Source: JADHLJ01 sp038118725 (GTDB lineage Bacteria; Pseudomonadota; Alphaproteobacteria; Thalassobaculales; Thalassobaculaceae). Taken from it: a stretch of DNA of 24,092 nt. The translations under genes and the position numbers were made by a program. The stretch spans positions 1 to 24,092 of the forward strand of contig JAYOIK010000078.1 in the NCBI GenBank assembly GCA_038118725.1. The letters are read 5' to 3'. Below, in pieces: positions 24,001-24,092 of this stretch. Positions within the stretch are counted from its first letter, which is position 1, and each line of letters starts with the position of its first letter. Below the pieces are notes generated by a model, which worked only from the letters and a program-made list of their open reading frames with translations, was not told where the DNA came from and made no database searches.

Positions 24001-24092
24001 GCAACCTATCAAGGCAAAGCCGAAGGCGCGTTATCTTCCACGTTTCTATTGGGATGAAGTTCGAATTCCGTTGGATCGCGCATTAATCGGAA

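Noticed and set aside
24001..24092. Terminator or new gene after the CoA-transferase family gene
   Set aside because: No stable GC stem with a T-run and no start with a ribosome-binding site is visible before the window ends.

Overview
The window looks like chromosomal DNA of a GC-rich alphaproteobacterium, possibly of the Rhodospirillales type. The clues are an NDUFS4-like accessory subunit of respiratory complex I, a family found in alphaproteobacteria and mitochondria, plus a TRAP transporter, several acyl-CoA enzymes and strong GC bias at third codon positions. No phage, plasmid, CRISPR or transposase gene is visible. Species-level placement is not possible by reading alone.

Layout. Positions 1-530 hold tRNA-Pro(TGG), the complex I subunit gene and tRNA-Arg(TCT). 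Positions 551-3060 (minus strand) hold two glycosyltransferase-type genes, one GT4-like and one with TPRs and a GT-B-like C-terminus. Positions 3214-5330 hold a mandelate-racemase-type enolase-superfamily enzyme facing a DMT/EamA permease. Positions 5702-9821 form a tight plus-strand run: an ABC-F ATPase, a cysteine-dioxygenase-like cupin and a four-domain rhodanese. Positions 10381-15089 hold a TRAP transporter (dctP, dctQ, dctM) followed by a class III PLP aminotransferase. Positions 15421-19205 encode the two halves of an apparently asymmetric heterodimeric ABC exporter. Positions 19136-24000 hold two divergent acyl-CoA gene pairs: enoyl-CoA hydratase with an AMP-forming acyl-CoA synthetase (minus), and a quinone-oxidoreductase-like MDR protein with a CoA-transferase/hydrolase family protein (plus).

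The most distinctive structure is non-coding. Four copies of a 146-bp element (5401-5546, 9846-9991, 10060-10205, 15120-15265) sit only in gaps between transcription units. Each copy has terminal inverted repeats of about 35 bp, a hairpin in each arm (CCCCGAC / GTCGGGG type) and a conserved interior with a GATCAYGATC core. Copies 1-3 share one orientation and copy 4 is inverted. Copies 3 and 4 are preceded by extra tandem units of 21-22 bp made from the element tip. This looks like a REPIN/BIME-like or MITE-like family with no transposase in the window.

How the genes may work together: the cupin and rhodanese genes suggest sulfur or thiol chemistry. The TRAP genes and aminotransferase suggest uptake and transamination of a small organic acid or amine. 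The last four genes suggest activation, hydration, reduction and CoA transfer of an organic acid. The substrates cannot be read from the sequence.
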